From assembly GCA_947174825.1 (NCBI GenBank), contig CAMWKN010000112.1:1-6086 (forward strand): 6,086 bases of DNA, written 5' to 3'. Made by a program: the position numbers and the translations under genes. Origin of the DNA: an uncultured Clostridium sp. (GTDB lineage Bacteria; Bacillota_A; Clostridia; Lachnospirales; Lachnospiraceae). The notes under the pieces were generated by a model. The model made no database searches and was not told the origin of the DNA. It was given only the letters and a program-made list of their open reading frames with translations. Positions 1 to 5,594 of this stretch are shown in pieces; the first letter of the stretch is position 1, and every line of letters starts with the position of its first letter.

Positions 1-1
1 G

Positions 2-565
2 CAAGTGTTGGATCATGAGAAAGATTCTGTAGATACTTGGATTATTTCAGATCGCAAACACGAATATGATAAGAAAACAAAAAAATATTTTAATTCTGGA
101 TATAGTAAATCCTACTATAAAACAAAAGAAAAGAAAAAAGACTTTGATCTGGATAATGTAAAATATTCTGACATTACCAGTGTTGATGAGTTTGAGGAAA
201 ATTTACATACTAAACTAGAGGGATATTATTGTGGTAATACAAGTGGTGGATCATATAATGATGAATCCGGAAAGGCTTACTTAGTAAAGTATAATAAGGA
301 TGGATTCGTTCGCTTATTTTATTGTGGAAAATTTGAAGGTGGTCATCAATGCGATAATTCCGGAAATGCCTGGGATATTGTTTTAGATAAACAAAAAAAA
401 TACTATTTTTATCGAAGAGCAAAGTATAAAAATGATGAGATTATTTACAGTACACTAAGAGATCATAAAGATAATATGACTGGAAAACAGGCAGAAAAAA
501 AGTTAAAAAAGAAATTGGGCGATATAACAGTAGATTGTGAGCTGAAATGGAAAAATAGAAAATAA
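2..565 (+). CDS. Unrecognised small protein with MORN-like segment, 5' end outside the window
   Basis: The frame is open to the left edge, so the start lies upstream. The GTG at position 5 has no visible ribosome binding site and is probably internal. Counting from that GTG, 186 residues remain. The first 50 are polar and Lys/Tyr/Asp-rich. A segment at about 104-127 (FYCGKFEGG, then DNSGNAWDIV) has the aromatic-Gly-x-Phe-x-Gly rhythm of MORN-like repeats seen in some Clostridia secreted or surface proteins. The tail (about 160-186) is strongly basic. Cysteines sit at about 76, 107, 116 and 178. The gene ends in two successive TAA codons, 59 bases before the next lipoprotein gene, so cotranscription is plausible. 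I do not recognise the family and assign no function. A secretion signal, if present, would be in the missing N-terminus. Confidence 0.7.
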   Translation, partial: QVLDHEKDSVDTWIISDRKHEYDKKTKKYFNSGYSKSYYKTKEKKKDFDLDNVKYSDITSVDEFEENLHTKLEGYYCGNTSGGSYNDESGKAYLVKYNKDGFVRLFYCGKFEGGHQCDNSGNAWDIVLDKQKKYYFYRRAKYKNDEIIYSTLRDHKDNMTGKQAEKKLKKKLGDITVDCELKWKNRK

Positions 566-624
566 TAAATATTTATAGCTGCCAAACCACAACGAGAAGA
601 AGATATATACAAAAAGGGGAAAAT

Positions 625-1578
625 ATGAAAAAAATTGTAGTAGCACTTATACTAGGAACGTCAGTTCTTGCCTTGGCAGGATGCACGAAAGATGTGGAAA
701 ATAACGAGAAAGGTTTGTCTGACCAGGCAACTGTGGTTCCAGTAGATTTAAATACTACATCTGAGCCCGATCAGATTGAAACCTCTGAATCTGAAATAAT
801 TGATGAGAGTTTACTCCCTGATGATTTTGATGCAATTTCTAATGATGAAAAAATTATAGATTTGACAAGTCTTGTAGATGTAGTTACGGATTGTCTGACA
901 GATATCGGAGTATCTGCTTTTCAAAAAGTTGTCTGGGGAAACTATCGAGAAGACTCAACATCAGCTGTTATTGATGGATTTGTTAGTACAGACACGAACA
1001 AAAAATTGCTTGTAGATGTGGCATATGAAGTAAACGAAAAATGGTCTGTAATGGAAGTTAAGGATGTTGATACTGAAAATTCTTATTATGTAGAAGATGA
1101 TTTGAAAGATGTAATTGATTTATATGATTATAAAACGGGAAAGCGATTGGAGAATAACAAGCAAACGCCAAAGCCGACTAAAAAACCTACGAAGAAGAAA
1201 AAATCTCATCGTAAGGGTATGTATGGTATAAGTAAAAAAGATATACACGATATAGACGGTTCATTCCAGACTAATAAAGTAAGAAATGATGTAACTGGAA
1301 AATGGAGAATTTCAACCATTGCAGCTAATGTAACCATGGAAAAATATGCATTAAGCTATTATAAATGGAAATTTCTTAACGATGATGAAATACACGGTAT
1401 AGTTAATTTTAATAATAAAACCACATCTAAAATATCAGTTATGGGAAATATGCTGGATGTGACGGTTCACGAGTACGTGAAAGGAGAAGAACATGATGCA
1501 AACTTATTATTTAGTGAAATGGTACTAAAAGAGTATCATGTGTACTTGGAGAACGGCGATATTAAAAAGATCCAGTAA
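625..1578 (+). CDS. Putative two-domain lipoprotein of unknown function
   Basis: The 317-residue product starts with MKK and a hydrophobic stretch ending in the lipobox LAGC, with the lipidated cysteine at residue 20, so it is predicted to be anchored on the outer face of the membrane. The ATG at 625 is chosen because an AAGGGGA ribosome binding site lies 4 bases upstream and the signal peptide starts there. Residues 21-75 are an acidic Ser/Thr-rich tether. Residues about 80-165 form a first domain (FQKVVWGNYRED, later EKWSVMEVKDVD). Residues 177-197 are a basic Pro/Thr/Lys linker (KPTKKPTKKKK). Residues about 208-317 form a second domain that I associate from memory with uncharacterised Clostridia lipoproteins and mobile-element proteins (YALSYYKWKF, DDEIHGIVNF, SVMGNMLDVTVHEYV, ending NGDIKKIQ). 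No catalytic motif is visible. A binding or sensing role is possible but unsupported. Confidence 0.85.
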   Translation: MKKIVVALILGTSVLALAGCTKDVENNEKGLSDQATVVPVDLNTTSEPDQIETSESEIIDESLLPDDFDAISNDEKIIDLTSLVDVVTDCLTDIGVSAFQKVVWGNYREDSTSAVIDGFVSTDTNKKLLVDVAYEVNEKWSVMEVKDVDTENSYYVEDDLKDVIDLYDYKTGKRLENNKQTPKPTKKPTKKKKSHRKGMYGISKKDIHDIDGSFQTNKVRNDVTGKWRISTIAANVTMEKYALSYYKWKFLNDDEIHGIVNFNNKTTSKISVMGNMLDVTVHEYVKGEEHDANLLFSEMVLKEYHVYLENGDIKKIQ

Positions 1579-1596
1579 GCGGAACATGAAATGAGG

Positions 1597-1620
1597 ACGG
1601 AAAAGTTCTCTTTTTTCTGT
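1597..1620 (+). terminator. Weak candidate terminator after the first lipoprotein gene
   Basis: ACGGAAAA (1597-1604) pairs with TTTTCTGT (1613-1620) around an 8-base loop, giving an 8-bp stem with one G-T wobble. The six-T run (1611-1616) lies partly inside the 3' arm rather than after it, and the stem is A/T-rich. It is therefore a poor intrinsic terminator. Its position just after the stop codon and before a new promoter is what makes it worth marking. Confidence 0.3.
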
Positions 1621-1627
1621 AAATCTC

Positions 1628-1655
1628 TTGAGTTTTGAGTCCCGTAATGTATAAT
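1628..1655 (+). promoter_or_regulatory. Sigma-A-type promoter of the structured intergenic region
   Basis: TTGAGT (1628-1633) is a 4/6 match to the -35 consensus, and a perfect TATAAT (1650-1655) follows after a 16-base spacer. The predicted start is near 1662. No clearly better promoter is seen nearer the gene at 1952, so this one may produce a leader of about 290 bases for that lipoprotein, or a separate small RNA. Confidence 0.6.
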
Positions 1656-1674
1656 ATAATTAAGGAACTCAAAA
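1633..1674. repeat. Inverted repeat flanking the -10 box
   Basis: TTTTGAGT (1633-1640) is the exact reverse complement of ACTCAAAA (1667-1674). The arms are 26 bases apart and bracket the -10 element and the predicted start. TTGAGT also occurs as a direct repeat at 1628 and 1635. The symmetry could be an operator for a dimeric regulator. It is unlikely to act as an RNA hairpin, because transcription should start between the arms. Confidence 0.4.
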
Positions 1675-1737
1675 ACGAGATGATCGATTATAAGTTCTAA
1701 AAGCTAGGTAGACCAATCGTTGGAAGCCTAAAAAATA

Positions 1738-1778
1738 AGAATAGTCGCTATCCCGACCAAAAGTATAGCGATTATTCT
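1738..1778 (+). repeat. 14-bp hairpin, possible terminator or attenuator
   Basis: The arms 1738-1751 (AGAATAGTCGCTAT) and 1765-1778 (ATAGCGATTATTCT) pair over 14 positions with a single G-T wobble (1744/1772), around a 13-base loop. The bases after it (GTTGTATCATTT) are only modestly T-rich, so termination here would be inefficient. The wobble retains RNA pairing but not DNA symmetry, which favours action as RNA. Confidence 0.6.
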
Positions 1779-1786
1779 GTTGTATC

Positions 1787-1816
1787 ATTTATCAACCACC
1801 GGAACGATTGATAAAT
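1787..1816 (+). repeat. 9-bp hairpin
   Basis: ATTTATCAA (1787-1795) pairs perfectly with TTGATAAAT (1808-1816) around a 12-base loop. The 3' arm and loop overlap AACGATTG (1803-1810), which can instead pair with 1714-1721, so this hairpin and the long-range pairing exclude each other. Confidence 0.5.
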
Positions 1817-1951
1817 CCATTCTATCAAATCTTTGCGGTGTAGTTGGGCAGATTCACTCTGGAAACTGGTAAGATCATAGCGTATATCGTAGTGATCTAT
1901 GTAACTGGTATCAAAGTGATATCGTCATCAATTGGAAAGGAGTTATGAATT

Positions 1952-2974
1952 ATGAAAGGAAACCGTAAATTATTATTGGGAATCCTATGTATCATGGCAT
2001 TTGTTTTAGCAGGCTGTGTGCGTATGGAGGAATCTATTGTTGTAGACGAAAACAACAAGATTACAATGGGCTCTGAAACGGCTTTTAATAAGGCAAAAAC
2101 AGATGAAATGATGGGGCAGGGTGATTATGAACTGAGTCCTGCAGAAGTGGAAGCGATGATGACTGAAGAAATGGGGTGTGTCGTCAAAGATATTGATGGA
2201 GAAGAGTACTATGTTCAGAGTGAAAGTACAGAAATTACAGAAGCAGAGCTGGAAGAAAAATATCCTACCTATCTTATCACAAAAGATAAGTTTTTTTGCT
2301 ATGGAATCGTAGACAGAGATGAAGGGACAGATGATAGTACATCCGATTCTATGGGGGAAATGGGACTTTCTCCAGAAGACGTGGAATACTGTGTTTTGCG
2401 TGTAAAACTTCCATCTGAGGTTGTTAAGACCAATGGAACAACACAGGAAGATAAGCAAACGGTGGAGTGGGATATCAAAGATGCTATGTTTTCAGAAACA
2501 GGCAGCACTCAGGAGATAGAATATTATGCTTATACAGCGAATGATCCTGGAAATATTGAAGCAGATCGTGAAATCATCAAAAATCGGATAGCAGATCAGA
2601 CTGCCAGTGAGCATCCGGCTACTGAGACACCTGGCGTCACCCCTACGAGTTCCCCAAATGTGACTCCATCTGCGTCACCAGATTCTGTGAGAATGGTACA
2701 TGAAACAAAGACATCTGTTAAGGATAAGAAAGCACCTGTTATTAAAGGGGTGAAAAAAAATAAAAAATATAAAAAGAAAGTAACTGTTTATGTAAAGGAC
2801 AATGTCAAAATTAAGAAAGTTTTTTTGAACGGAAAAAAAGTAAAAATAAAAAAGGTTTCCAAAGGAAAATATAAAGGATATTATAAATTTACAGTTAAGA
2901 AAAAGGGAAAATGTACAGTTGCCGCATATGATACTTCTGGTAATTGCAAAAAAATAAAATTTCGGATTAAATAA
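1952..2974 (+). CDS. Putative lipoprotein with LppM-like domain and lysine-rich Ig-like tail
   Basis: The 340-residue product has a lipoprotein signal with lipobox LAGC (Cys22). The ATG at 1952 is supported by AAAGGAG at 1936-1942, 9 bases upstream. Residues 23 to about 205 are acidic. The pattern just after the lipidated Cys (VRMEESIVVDENNKITMG) and the later NGTTQEDKQTVEWDIKDA resemble LppM/DUF3153-type lipoprotein domains. This is a tentative family call from pattern memory. Residues about 220-245 are a Thr/Ser/Pro linker. Residues 259-340 look like a small beta-sandwich of bacterial Ig-like type (KKAPVIKGVKKNK, then KKVFLNGKKVK, then a closing YDTSGNCKKIKF) with 31 lysines in 82 residues. 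Two cysteines 11 residues apart could form a disulfide. It probably sits on the outer membrane face with the basic tail touching wall polymers. A strong terminator follows. Confidence 0.88.
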   Translation: MKGNRKLLLGILCIMAFVLAGCVRMEESIVVDENNKITMGSETAFNKAKTDEMMGQGDYELSPAEVEAMMTEEMGCVVKDIDGEEYYVQSESTEITEAELEEKYPTYLITKDKFFCYGIVDRDEGTDDSTSDSMGEMGLSPEDVEYCVLRVKLPSEVVKTNGTTQEDKQTVEWDIKDAMFSETGSTQEIEYYAYTANDPGNIEADREIIKNRIADQTASEHPATETPGVTPTSSPNVTPSASPDSVRMVHETKTSVKDKKAPVIKGVKKNKKYKKKVTVYVKDNVKIKKVFLNGKKVKIKKVSKGKYKGYYKFTVKKKGKCTVAAYDTSGNCKKIKFRIK

Positions 2975-2993
2975 TAATACTTAAATAATGCTT

Positions 2994-3060
2994 ATGACCA
3001 TTTTTTGATACAGGGTTCCATGAATTATATGGAGTTTGTATCATAAAATGGTCATTTTTT
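2994..3060 (+). terminator. Strong intrinsic terminator of the 1952-2974 lipoprotein gene
   Basis: The 19-base arm 2994-3012 pairs with 3037-3055 with one T-T mismatch (3005/3044). An inner CCAT/ATGG pairing (3018-3021 with 3029-3032) caps the loop. The run of six T at 3055-3060 begins with the last base of the stem and is followed by CTT. This isolates the lipoprotein gene from the SOS promoter downstream. The other strand lacks a T-run after the stem, so it works in one direction. Confidence 0.85.
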
Positions 3061-3077
3061 CTTATTAAAATATAATG

Positions 3078-3111
3078 CAGTTGGGATCAAAAGGTATTTT
3101 GATTCCAACTG
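3078..3111. repeat. 15-bp hairpin with GGTA loop, role unknown
   Basis: CAGTTGGGATCAAAA (3078-3092) pairs with TTTTGATTCCAACTG (3097-3111) with one G-T wobble (3085/3104) and a 4-base loop. No T-run follows directly on the + strand; a six-T run appears only 12 bases later (3124-3129). On the minus strand the stem is followed by a broken T-rich stretch. It could be a back-up terminator, a terminator for minus-strand transcription or a short insertion remnant. Confidence 0.5.
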
Positions 3112-3186
3112 ATGATGCGGAAATTTTTTATTATTTATTGGAAGACAGGAAGAAGACAAGAAAATACAAAAATCGAACAAATATTT

Positions 3187-3200
3187 CGAAAATTCGTTCG
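3187..3200. promoter_or_regulatory. LexA (SOS) operator 1, upstream of the -35
   Basis: CGAAAATTCGTTCG matches 9 of the 10 defined positions of the Gram-positive LexA box CGAAC-N4-GTTCG. It lies 7 bases upstream of the -35 box of the LysM-protein promoter. It is embedded in the inverted repeat AAAATTCG-TT-CGAATTTT (3189-3206). A poorer 7/10 copy abuts it at 3174-3187. Confidence 0.7.
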
Positions 3201-3207
3201 AATTTTG

Positions 3208-3236
3208 TTGACAAACGCTTGTTCGTGGTGTATAGT
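3208..3236 (+). promoter_or_regulatory. Consensus sigma-A promoter of the LysM/YneA-like gene
   Basis: TTGACA (3208-3213) matches the -35 consensus perfectly, and TATAGT (3231-3236) matches the -10 at 5/6 after an ideal 17-base spacer. The start is predicted near 3243. Such a strong promoter covered by LexA sites is typical of SOS genes that are tightly shut until DNA damage. Confidence 0.85.
3212..3225. promoter_or_regulatory. LexA (SOS) operator 2, between -35 and -10
   Basis: CAAACGCTTGTTCG matches 9 of 10 defined positions of the CGAAC-N4-GTTCG box. It overlaps the last two bases of the -35 and fills most of the spacer, so bound LexA would block RNA polymerase directly. Confidence 0.8.
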
Positions 3237-3242
3237 ATATTC

Positions 3243-3256
3243 AGAACGAATGTTCC
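3243..3256. promoter_or_regulatory. LexA (SOS) operator 3, at the transcription start
   Basis: AGAACGAATGTTCC has the full GAAC-N4-GTTC core and differs from consensus only at the two outermost bases. It begins at the predicted transcription start. Together with the other two sites it covers the promoter on both sides, as in the multi-operator yneA promoter of Bacillus. Confidence 0.8.
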
Positions 3257-3286
3257 GAACGTACATTTAATAAGGAGGCGTTTATT

Positions 3287-3613
3287 ATGAGAAAATCCTT
3301 GTCTATACCGAAATTAGTATTTTTTGCTATTATTCTTCTTATGATTTTGTTGGCAGTGGTGCAGAGTCGTTTTTTTTCTACTTCCCATGCACAGGCAGCT
3401 ATGGATGAGAGTAGAATTCGTTATTTATCTGTACCGATTGTTGCCAAGGATACTTTGTCCGACATTGCTTTAGAGTATTATTCGGATGAATTTGGATCTA
3501 TGGATCAATATATTTCCAGAATCAAGGAATATAATTCTCTGACCTCAGATGCGATTTATGCTGGAAATTATCTGATTATACCAGTTTATGCACATTCTGA
3601 TGATGTATCCTAA
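3287..3613 (+). CDS. yneA: YneA-like SOS cell-division suppressor with LysM domain
   Basis: The 108-residue protein has a short basic N-terminus, one hydrophobic segment (about residues 10-25) and a possible signal-peptidase site near AQA (about 35-37). A single LysM-like domain follows (about 45-102: SVPIVAKDTLSDIALEYY, then YAGNYLIIPVYA). This size and order match YneA of Bacillus (about 105 residues), a LexA-repressed membrane or exported protein that delays septation during the SOS response. The LysM part is expected to contact peptidoglycan outside the membrane. Start choice is firm: AAGGAGG at 3272-3278 lies 8 bases before the ATG. Three LexA operators cover the promoter. Unlike in Bacillus, no divergent lexA is present. 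No clear terminator follows, so read-through into the amidase gene 164 bases downstream is possible. Function is inferred from architecture and regulation. Confidence 0.85.
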   Translation: MRKSLSIPKLVFFAIILLMILLAVVQSRFFSTSHAQAAMDESRIRYLSVPIVAKDTLSDIALEYYSDEFGSMDQYISRIKEYNSLTSDAIYAGNYLIIPVYAHSDDVS

Positions 3614-3689
3614 TCTGATAAATGTTCACTCTAACGGTAATTTTTTTACTTGGTAAATGATTCCGGCTTCATTTTATTCTATTTTTGAC

Positions 3690-3718
3690 TTGTTTTTGTA
3701 CGAACTCATTGTTATGAT
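3690..3718 (+). promoter_or_regulatory. Candidate extended -10 promoter of the amidase gene
   Basis: TATGAT (3713-3718) is a 5/6 -10 box with the extended TGn motif (TGT at 3710-3712). A weak -35 TTGTTT (3690-3695) sits 17 bases upstream. The predicted start near 3725 gives a leader of about 53 bases. No good LexA box is present, so the amidase need not be SOS-controlled unless by read-through. Confidence 0.55.
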
Positions 3719-3727
3719 AGATATTGC

Positions 3728-3748
3728 CTGGTATTACAGAGATACCAG
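3728..3748 (+). repeat. 7-bp hairpin in the amidase 5' leader
   Basis: CTGGTAT (3728-3734) pairs perfectly with ATACCAG (3742-3748) around a 7-base loop. It would lie at or near the 5' end of the amidase mRNA, 14 bases before the ribosome binding site, where it could stabilise the transcript. As DNA it is also a possible operator. Confidence 0.45.
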
Positions 3749-3777
3749 TGATACTATATGACAAGGGAGTTATTCAA

Positions 3778-5580
3778 ATGAACATCAGAAAAATGAATTC
3801 TAAGATTACAGGGATCCGCTTGGCATCTGCAATTTTAACTGTCTTTACATGTTGTATGCTGTTTTTATCGGCAATACATGTGCAGGCTGCCGATTTATCT
3901 GCATTGCCACGGTCTATTACCATCGTAACTGAAAATCAGAAAACATCCTACAAAGTGAAATCGATTCCTAGCATTACATATAATGGGACTACGATATCTT
4001 CTTCGTTTCCGCTTATGCAGCTGGATCAGATCTGGATGGCAGCGGGAGAGCAGTTTTTCCGGGATAAGTTAGGATTTGCTTATTCCTATGATGAAGAATC
4101 AAAACAGATTACCATGAAAAACCCAGAGCTAAATGTAACAATGCAATTTACTGTGGGATCTGCTCAGGCGCAGGTTAATGGAGCATCCATTACTCTGGAT
4201 CAACCTGTAGTAAAGGCAAAGGATGTGGAGACTGGTACAATCGCCTATTTATTGCCGTTGCAATCCATTCTAAAGCGGAGTGGTATGACAGTTCAGGTTT
4301 CTGGATCTCAGATATCTATTACGCATGATTTGTTATTTCATAAAGCAGTTCTTTTAGATACTCCTCTGGACAATAGTAAATATACCAATGCATTGAATGG
4401 TATTTATATCAAAAAAACGAAAGTAGATGGAGAGCGGATTCTTTATATGGATACATTGGCATCCATATCAGATAAGCAGGTAGCTTTTCAGGAATTAAGC
4501 GGTAAACTGGCTGTACAGATTACATTCCCTAAGACAAAGAATTTGTTAGGAGATCTGTCTAAGAATTTTTCTAGTGGCGCTATCACTAAGTTAGAAATTC
4601 GGGAAGATGGAGCTTATAATACTGTTGTGATGGTACAGTACAGTATGAAATATATATATAGCAAGAAATTTGCAGGGACATCCCTGACAACGACATTCTC
4701 AGCAGCAGAGTTTGATCTGCATATTGCCTTGCCAAAGCAGGTTTCATTTTCTAAAGTGACCACTACAGATCAGTATTGGAATAATCGCTTTTTAATCATC
4801 ATCCCAGGTAATCATGTGGCTTTTTACAAGTCAAATGCACCTGTAAAAAATAATTCTGTAATCAAGAGTGTAAAGGTTACCAAAACTGCGGAGGGGAATA
4901 CCAAGATCGCTGTGACAACCAAAAAATTACAGGGATATCGCCTGAAAGCAGGCACGGATAGTTTCTTTACCGTGGATATTGGATCACCACAGTCCATATA
5001 CAAAAATATTGTTATGTTGGATGCGGGGCATGGTGGCAAAGATAAAGGTGCAACAAAGAATGGTTTAAAGGAAAAAACACTTAACTATACCATTCTTTAT
5101 ACGAAGGCAAAACAATATTTTGAAGCACAGGATTCCACAGTGAAGGCATATTGGACCAGACATACAGATAAATTTATTAATTTATACCAAAGGCCAAAAT
5201 ATTCTGCGAAATATCATGCAGACCTTTTCGTTAGCCTTCATATGAATTCTGGCAGTAGTTCTGCTGCAAATGGTACAGAGGTTTATTATTCCAGTCAGAA
5301 TAATAAGAAGAATAGTGCCGGTTTAAATAGCCGAACATTTGCTAAAAAGATGTTATCAACAATTACCACAGATTTAGGAACTAATCGACGTGGTGTAAAG
5401 CAGGCAGGTTTTGTTGTAATCAAACATAATACGGTACCATCCGTGCTGATTGAGTTAGGATTTGTCAGCGGTCGGAAGGACAGTAAAAAATTAAGACAAT
5501 CTGCTTACCAGACCAAGGCGGCAAAATCTATTTACCGTGGAATTTCTAATGTATTTCGATCATATCCTACAGGTCGTTAG
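3778..5580 (+). CDS. Secreted N-acetylmuramoyl-L-alanine amidase (Amidase_3) with Cu-amine-oxidase-N-like domain
   Basis: This zinc hydrolase should cleave the MurNAc-L-Ala bond of peptidoglycan outside the cell. The ATG at 3778 (600 residues) is preferred over a TTG 54 bases upstream: AAGGGAG (3763-3769) lies 8 bases before it, and a signal peptide (residues 1 to about 37, VQA-A cleavage) begins there. Residues about 60-180 resemble the Cu-amine-oxidase N-terminal-like domain common in Clostridia surface proteins (FPLMQLDQIWMAAG, then YLLPLQSILKRSG). Residues about 190-405 are beta-rich, and the last part resembles AMIN domains. Residues 412-597 are Amidase_3, with zinc ligands His418 (DAGHGG), Glu432 (LKEKTLN) and His488 (SLHMNS) and catalytic Glu559 (LIELGF), so it should be active. 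Likely roles are cell separation or wall turnover. Next to the division inhibitor gene, a link to division is plausible but inferred. Confidence 0.93.
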   Translation: MNIRKMNSKITGIRLASAILTVFTCCMLFLSAIHVQAADLSALPRSITIVTENQKTSYKVKSIPSITYNGTTISSSFPLMQLDQIWMAAGEQFFRDKLGFAYSYDEESKQITMKNPELNVTMQFTVGSAQAQVNGASITLDQPVVKAKDVETGTIAYLLPLQSILKRSGMTVQVSGSQISITHDLLFHKAVLLDTPLDNSKYTNALNGIYIKKTKVDGERILYMDTLASISDKQVAFQELSGKLAVQITFPKTKNLLGDLSKNFSSGAITKLEIREDGAYNTVVMVQYSMKYIYSKKFAGTSLTTTFSAAEFDLHIALPKQVSFSKVTTTDQYWNNRFLIIIPGNHVAFYKSNAPVKNNSVIKSVKVTKTAEGNTKIAVTTKKLQGYRLKAGTDSFFTVDIGSPQSIYKNIVMLDAGHGGKDKGATKNGLKEKTLNYTILYTKAKQYFEAQDSTVKAYWTRHTDKFINLYQRPKYSAKYHADLFVSLHMNSGSSSAANGTEVYYSSQNNKKNSAGLNSRTFAKKMLSTITTDLGTNRRGVKQAGFVVIKHNTVPSVLIELGFVSGRKDSKKLRQSAYQTKAAKSIYRGISNVFRSYPTGR

Positions 5581-5594
5581 ATCATATATGATCT
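5579..5594. repeat. 16-bp perfect palindrome at the amidase stop codon
   Basis: AGATCATATATGATCT is self-complementary over all 16 bases and starts on the last two bases of the amidase TAG. The half-site GATCATAT also occurs at 5559-5566 and ATATGAT at 5607-5613. There is no T-run after it, so it is not a standard terminator. It could be a binding site or mRNA 3'-end structure. The 69-base gap between the two convergent genes has no canonical terminator for either. Confidence 0.5.

Larger units (their letters stand above)
1662..1816 (+). ncRNA. Candidate structured leader or small RNA
   Basis: From the predicted start, the RNA would contain a short hairpin CCAA-TCG-TTGG (1713-1723), a 14-bp hairpin (1738-1778) and a 9-bp hairpin (1787-1816). 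CAATCGTT (1714-1721) is also exactly complementary to AACGATTG (1803-1810), which overlaps the 3' arm of the last hairpin, so two mutually exclusive folds exist. No long ORF covers the region. The long hairpin with its CCCGACCAAAAG-type loop reminds me of the tail of type I holin-like toxin loci in Clostridia, but no intact toxin ORF is seen upstream of it. The boundaries are guesses. It may be a 5' leader, a stand-alone RNA or a relic. Confidence 0.35.

Noticed and set aside
210..422. Minus-strand ORF of 70 codons
   Set aside because: It lies wholly inside the coding frame at 2-565, is rich in His/Tyr/Ile as expected for an antisense shadow, and has no ribosome binding site.
2006..2508. Two minus-strand ORFs opposite the 1952 lipoprotein
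   Set aside because: They are Phe/Cys/His- or Ser-rich shadow translations of a well-supported coding gene, with no ribosome binding sites.
3174..3187. Fourth LexA box (CGAACAAATATTTC)
   Set aside because: Only 7 of 10 defined positions match. It is mentioned beside operator 1 but not called separately.
3075..3290. 71-codon + strand ORF upstream of the LysM gene
   Set aside because: It runs through the 15-bp hairpin, the TTGACA/TATAGT promoter and all LexA operators, has no ribosome binding site and an atypical composition. The regulatory reading explains the sequence better.
3701..3715. Possible LexA box in the amidase promoter (CGAAC near GTTAT)
   Set aside because: The half-sites are 5 rather than 4 bases apart and the right half is poor; only a single good CGAAC half-site exists.
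3724..3777. TTG start adding 18 residues to the amidase
   Set aside because: There is no ribosome binding site before the TTG, the added segment holds the leader hairpin and ribosome binding site, and it would put 18 residues ahead of a clear signal peptide. ATG 3778 has a good AAGGGAG.
4824..5039. Minus-strand ORF of 71 codons inside the amidase gene
   Set aside because: It overlaps the conserved AMIN-like and zinc-binding region of the amidase and has no independent support.
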